A stretch of DNA of 64,000 nt from Tianweitania sp. UT-5YL-CI-8. GTDB lineage: Bacteria; Pseudomonadota; Alphaproteobacteria; Rhizobiales; Rhizobiaceae. The position numbers and the translations under genes are program-made. The notes beneath the pieces are model-generated. The model was not told the DNA's origin. It was given only the letters and a program-made list of their open reading frames with translations, and did no database searches. The stretch spans positions 248,001 to 312,000 of the forward strand of contig NZ_JASCRR010000003.1 of assembly GCF_030010215.1 (NCBI RefSeq), read 5' to 3'. Shown here piece by piece: positions 61,938 through 64,000 of the stretch; positions within the stretch are counted from its first letter, which is position 1, and every line of letters starts with the position of its first letter.

Positions 61938-62014
61938 ATAGACAGCTTAAGTTGCTTCCAGCCTCTGGAAAATGCTGGCGGGGCTTGGCACAGTCTTCAA
62001 AACAGGAGAAGCCG

Positions 62015-63820
62015 ATGCCCGACCGCAGCAACAGCCCGAAACCCTGGACAGAAATGGCGACGACGCTGGTCGACGTCGCCACCGGCCGCAAACCGGCCGA
62101 TCTGGTGGTGCGCAACGGCCGCTGGGTGAACGTGCATTCCGGCGAGATCATCGACGGCACCGATCTGGCCGTCATAGGCGGACGCTTCGCCTATTGCGGC
62201 CCGGACGCCAGCCACGCCATCGGCGAGGGCACGGAGGTGATCGACGCCGGCGGGCGCTGTCTGGTGCCGGGGCTGTGCGACGGCCACATGCATGTCGAGA
62301 GCGGCATGGTCACCGTCACCGAGTTTTCCCGCGCCGTCATTCCGCATGGCACGACCTCGATGTTCATCGACCCGCATGAGATCGCCAATGTGCTCGGCCT
62401 GCCGGGCGTGCGGCTGATGCATGACGAGGCGCTCGCCATGCCGATCAACGTGCATGTGCAGATGCCGTCCTGCGTGCCTTCGGCGCCGGGGCTGGAGAAT
62501 GCGGGCGCCGTGCTGACGGTCGCCGATGTCGCCGAGGCGATGACCTGGCCCAACATCATCGGGCTGGGCGAGGTGATGAATTTTCCCGGCGTCGCCAACA
62601 ACGATCCGACCATGTCGGGCGAAATCGCGGCAACGGTGAAGGCAGGCAAGACCGTGGGCGGGCATTATGCCTCGCGCGATCTCGGCCTGCCGTTCCACGG
62701 CTATGTCGCCGGCGGCCCGGAGGACGACCATGAGGGTACTTGCGTGGAGGACGCCATTGCCCGCGTCCGCCAGGGCATGAAGGCGATGCTCAGGCTCGGC
62801 TCGGCCTGGTACGACGTCGCCACCCAGATCAAGGCGGTGACCGAAAGCGGGCTCGATCCGCGCAACTTCATCCTCTGCACCGACGACAGCCATTCCGGCA
62901 CGCTGGTGCAGGAGGGGCATATGGACCGCGTGGTGCGCCACGCCATCCAGCAAGGGCTGAAGCCTGTGACGGCGATCCAGATGGCGACGATCAACACCGC
63001 TCAGCATTTCCGGCTGGAACGCGAGATCGGCTCCATCGCGCCGGGCCGGCGGGCGGACTTCCTGATCGTCTCGGACCTGGCGGGAATGACGGTCGACGAG
63101 GTCTATGCGCGTGGGGTGAAGCTGGCGGAGCAGGGCAGGCTGGTGGCCGACATTCCGGCCTATGCCTATCCCGACAGCGCCAAGAACACGGTGAAGCTGG
63201 GCAAGCAGTTGTCGGCGGAGGATTTCGATATCGCAGCCCCGCAGGGCAAGAACGAGGTGCGCGTGCGCGTCATCGGCGTCATCGAGAACCAGGCGCCGAC
63301 GCGTGCGCTGGAAGCCGACCTGCCGGTCGAGGACGGGCTGGTGGCGATGGACCGCAAGGGCGACGTCTGCCAGATCGCACTGGTCGAGCGGCATCGCGGC
63401 ACCGGCGGCGTCACCAACGCTTTCGTCTCGGGCTTCGGCTATCTCAAGGATTGCGCCATGGCCTCGACCGTTGCGCATGACAGCCACCACATGATCGTGG
63501 TCGGCACCAACAAATCAGACATGGCGCTGGCCGCCAACCGGCTGGGCGAGGTGGGCGGCGGCGTGGTGCTGTTTTCGGAAGGCAAGGAACTGGCGCTGGT
63601 GGAGATGCCGATCGCGGGGCTGATGTCGGACGAGCGCGCCGAGATCGTCGCCGAGAAAGCGGAAAAGCTGACCAAGGCGATGCGCGACATGGGCTGCTCG
63701 CTGAACAACGCCTATATGCAGCACTCGCTGCTGGCGCTGGTGGTGATCCCAGAGCTGCGGATATCCGATGTGGGGCTGGTCGACGTTCGGACGTTTGAGA
63801 AGGTCGATCTGTTCGTGTGA
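62015..63820 (+). CDS. ade: Adenine deaminase
   Basis: A 601-residue amidohydrolase converting adenine to hypoxanthine. The metal motif is GLCDGHMHVESGMVTV; PHGTTSMFIDPHEIANVLG, GGHYASRDL, CTDDSHSGTLV and the C-terminal SHHMIVVG, with RLGEVGGGVVLF, match the Ade (AdeC) family across its length. AGGAG at 62004 is six bases before the ATG at 62015. Confidence 0.95.
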   Translation: MPDRSNSPKPWTEMATTLVDVATGRKPADLVVRNGRWVNVHSGEIIDGTDLAVIGGRFAYCGPDASHAIGEGTEVIDAGGRCLVPGLCDGHMHVESGMVTVTEFSRAVIPHGTTSMFIDPHEIANVLGLPGVRLMHDEALAMPINVHVQMPSCVPSAPGLENAGAVLTVADVAEAMTWPNIIGLGEVMNFPGVANNDPTMSGEIAATVKAGKTVGGHYASRDLGLPFHGYVAGGPEDDHEGTCVEDAIARVRQGMKAMLRLGSAWYDVATQIKAVTESGLDPRNFILCTDDSHSGTLVQEGHMDRVVRHAIQQGLKPVTAIQMATINTAQHFRLEREIGSIAPGRRADFLIVSDLAGMTVDEVYARGVKLAEQGRLVADIPAYAYPDSAKNTVKLGKQLSAEDFDIAAPQGKNEVRVRVIGVIENQAPTRALEADLPVEDGLVAMDRKGDVCQIALVERHRGTGGVTNAFVSGFGYLKDCAMASTVAHDSHHMIVVGTNKSDMALAANRLGEVGGGVVLFSEGKELALVEMPIAGLMSDERAEIVAEKAEKLTKAMRDMGCSLNNAYMQHSLLALVVIPELRISDVGLVDVRTFEKVDLFV

Positions 63821-63828
63821 GGGGGTGC

Positions 63829-63866
63829 GTCGCTTCCCTTCTCCCCCTGCGGGAGAAGGGAAAGGC
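63829..63866. repeat. Short palindromic repeat after ade
   Basis: CTTCCCTTCTCCCCCTGC-GGGAGAAGGGAA hairpin, the core of the same TTCTCCCC/GGGGAGAA family seen elsewhere. It separates ade from the convergent partial gene. Confidence 0.65.
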
Positions 63867-63880
63867 GCAGGCCTAACGAC

Positions 63881-64000
63881 CTACTCCAGCAGCTTGATGC
63901 GGTCGGTGATGTCGCGGTCGGTGGCGAAGCCGTCATCCTCGCGCAGCCGCTGGCCGAGCAGGCGGATAAGCGCGGGGTTGTCGGCGAATTTGTTGTGGTT
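63881..64000 (-). CDS. C-terminal fragment of an unidentified gene
   Basis: An open frame entering from the right edge, 39 codons plus TAG. It reads NHNKFADNPALIRLLGQRL then REDDGFATDRDITDRIKLLE. Amphipathic, charged, good codon use. Family not recognised; the rest lies outside the window. Confidence 0.6.
   Translation of the reverse strand, partial: NHNKFADNPALIRLLGQRLREDDGFATDRDITDRIKLLE

Overview
The window looks like chromosome of a Hyphomicrobiales alphaproteobacterium, most likely Mesorhizobium or a close Phyllobacteriaceae relative. The reasons are high G+C, the gene order eno - ftsB - pdhABC - lpd - lipA - ratA - cinA - ispDF - dusB - ntrBC - ntrYX - trkA - dat - hfq - hflX, an E1-beta that carries its own lipoyl domain, a fused ispDF, a divergent gstI/glnII pair, and many copies of rhizobial palindromic intergenic repeats.
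Layout. 1-1.2 kb: a repeat and a secreted alpha/beta hydrolase. 1.35-13 kb: central carbon metabolism (enolase, the pyruvate dehydrogenase complex, lipoyl synthase) interrupted by an arsRBC arsenic-resistance cassette between eno and ftsB, and by a GDSL esterase and a lipoprotein between pdhC and lpd. 13-16.5 kb: a vapBC toxin-antitoxin pair inserted next to ratA, two tiny membrane proteins, cinA and ispDF. 16.7-28.3 kb: the nitrogen regulatory block dusB-ntrB-ntrC-ntrY-ntrX-trkA, followed by a D-amino acid aminotransferase, hfq and hflX. 28.5-32.4 kb: mazG, crcB, a pseudouridine synthase, a HAD phosphatase and an ATP12-type chaperone. 32.4-38.1 kb: a second nitrogen block with gstI/glnII and glnB-glnA, each served by a recognisable sigma-54 promoter, separated by an acyl-CoA dehydrogenase-like gene and an HxlR regulator with an apparent frameshift. 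38.4-41.7 kb: NAD(P)HX repair enzyme, a DUF72 protein and a frameshifted hypothetical gene.
41.7-45 kb is the accessory part: inverted palindromic repeats, a DUF559 endonuclease-like gene and an A+T-richer segment with a two-domain anti-phage dCTP deaminase (AvcD type) whose 3' end overlaps an unannotated-looking 54-residue basic protein with a strong ribosome binding site. 45-54 kb: uvrA with a LexA box, then a tight ppiD-trpD-trpC-moaC-moeA operon. 53.8-58.4 kb: tpiA, secG, an L,D-transpeptidase and pyrG. 58.6-64 kb: a tRNA-Leu, a large AI-2E family membrane protein, a pair of copper-handling genes, adenine deaminase and the tail of an unidentified gene.
How it fits together: NtrBC, PII (glnB), glnA, glnII, gstI and ntrYX in one window form most of a nitrogen-status circuit, and the sigma-54 sites in front of glnB and glnII are natural NtrC targets. 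The pdh genes, lpd and lipA supply and lipoylate one complex. The most unusual items are the defence deaminase with its overlapping small gene, a palindromic repeat translated in frame inside the E2 linker, and two single-base homopolymer frameshifts.
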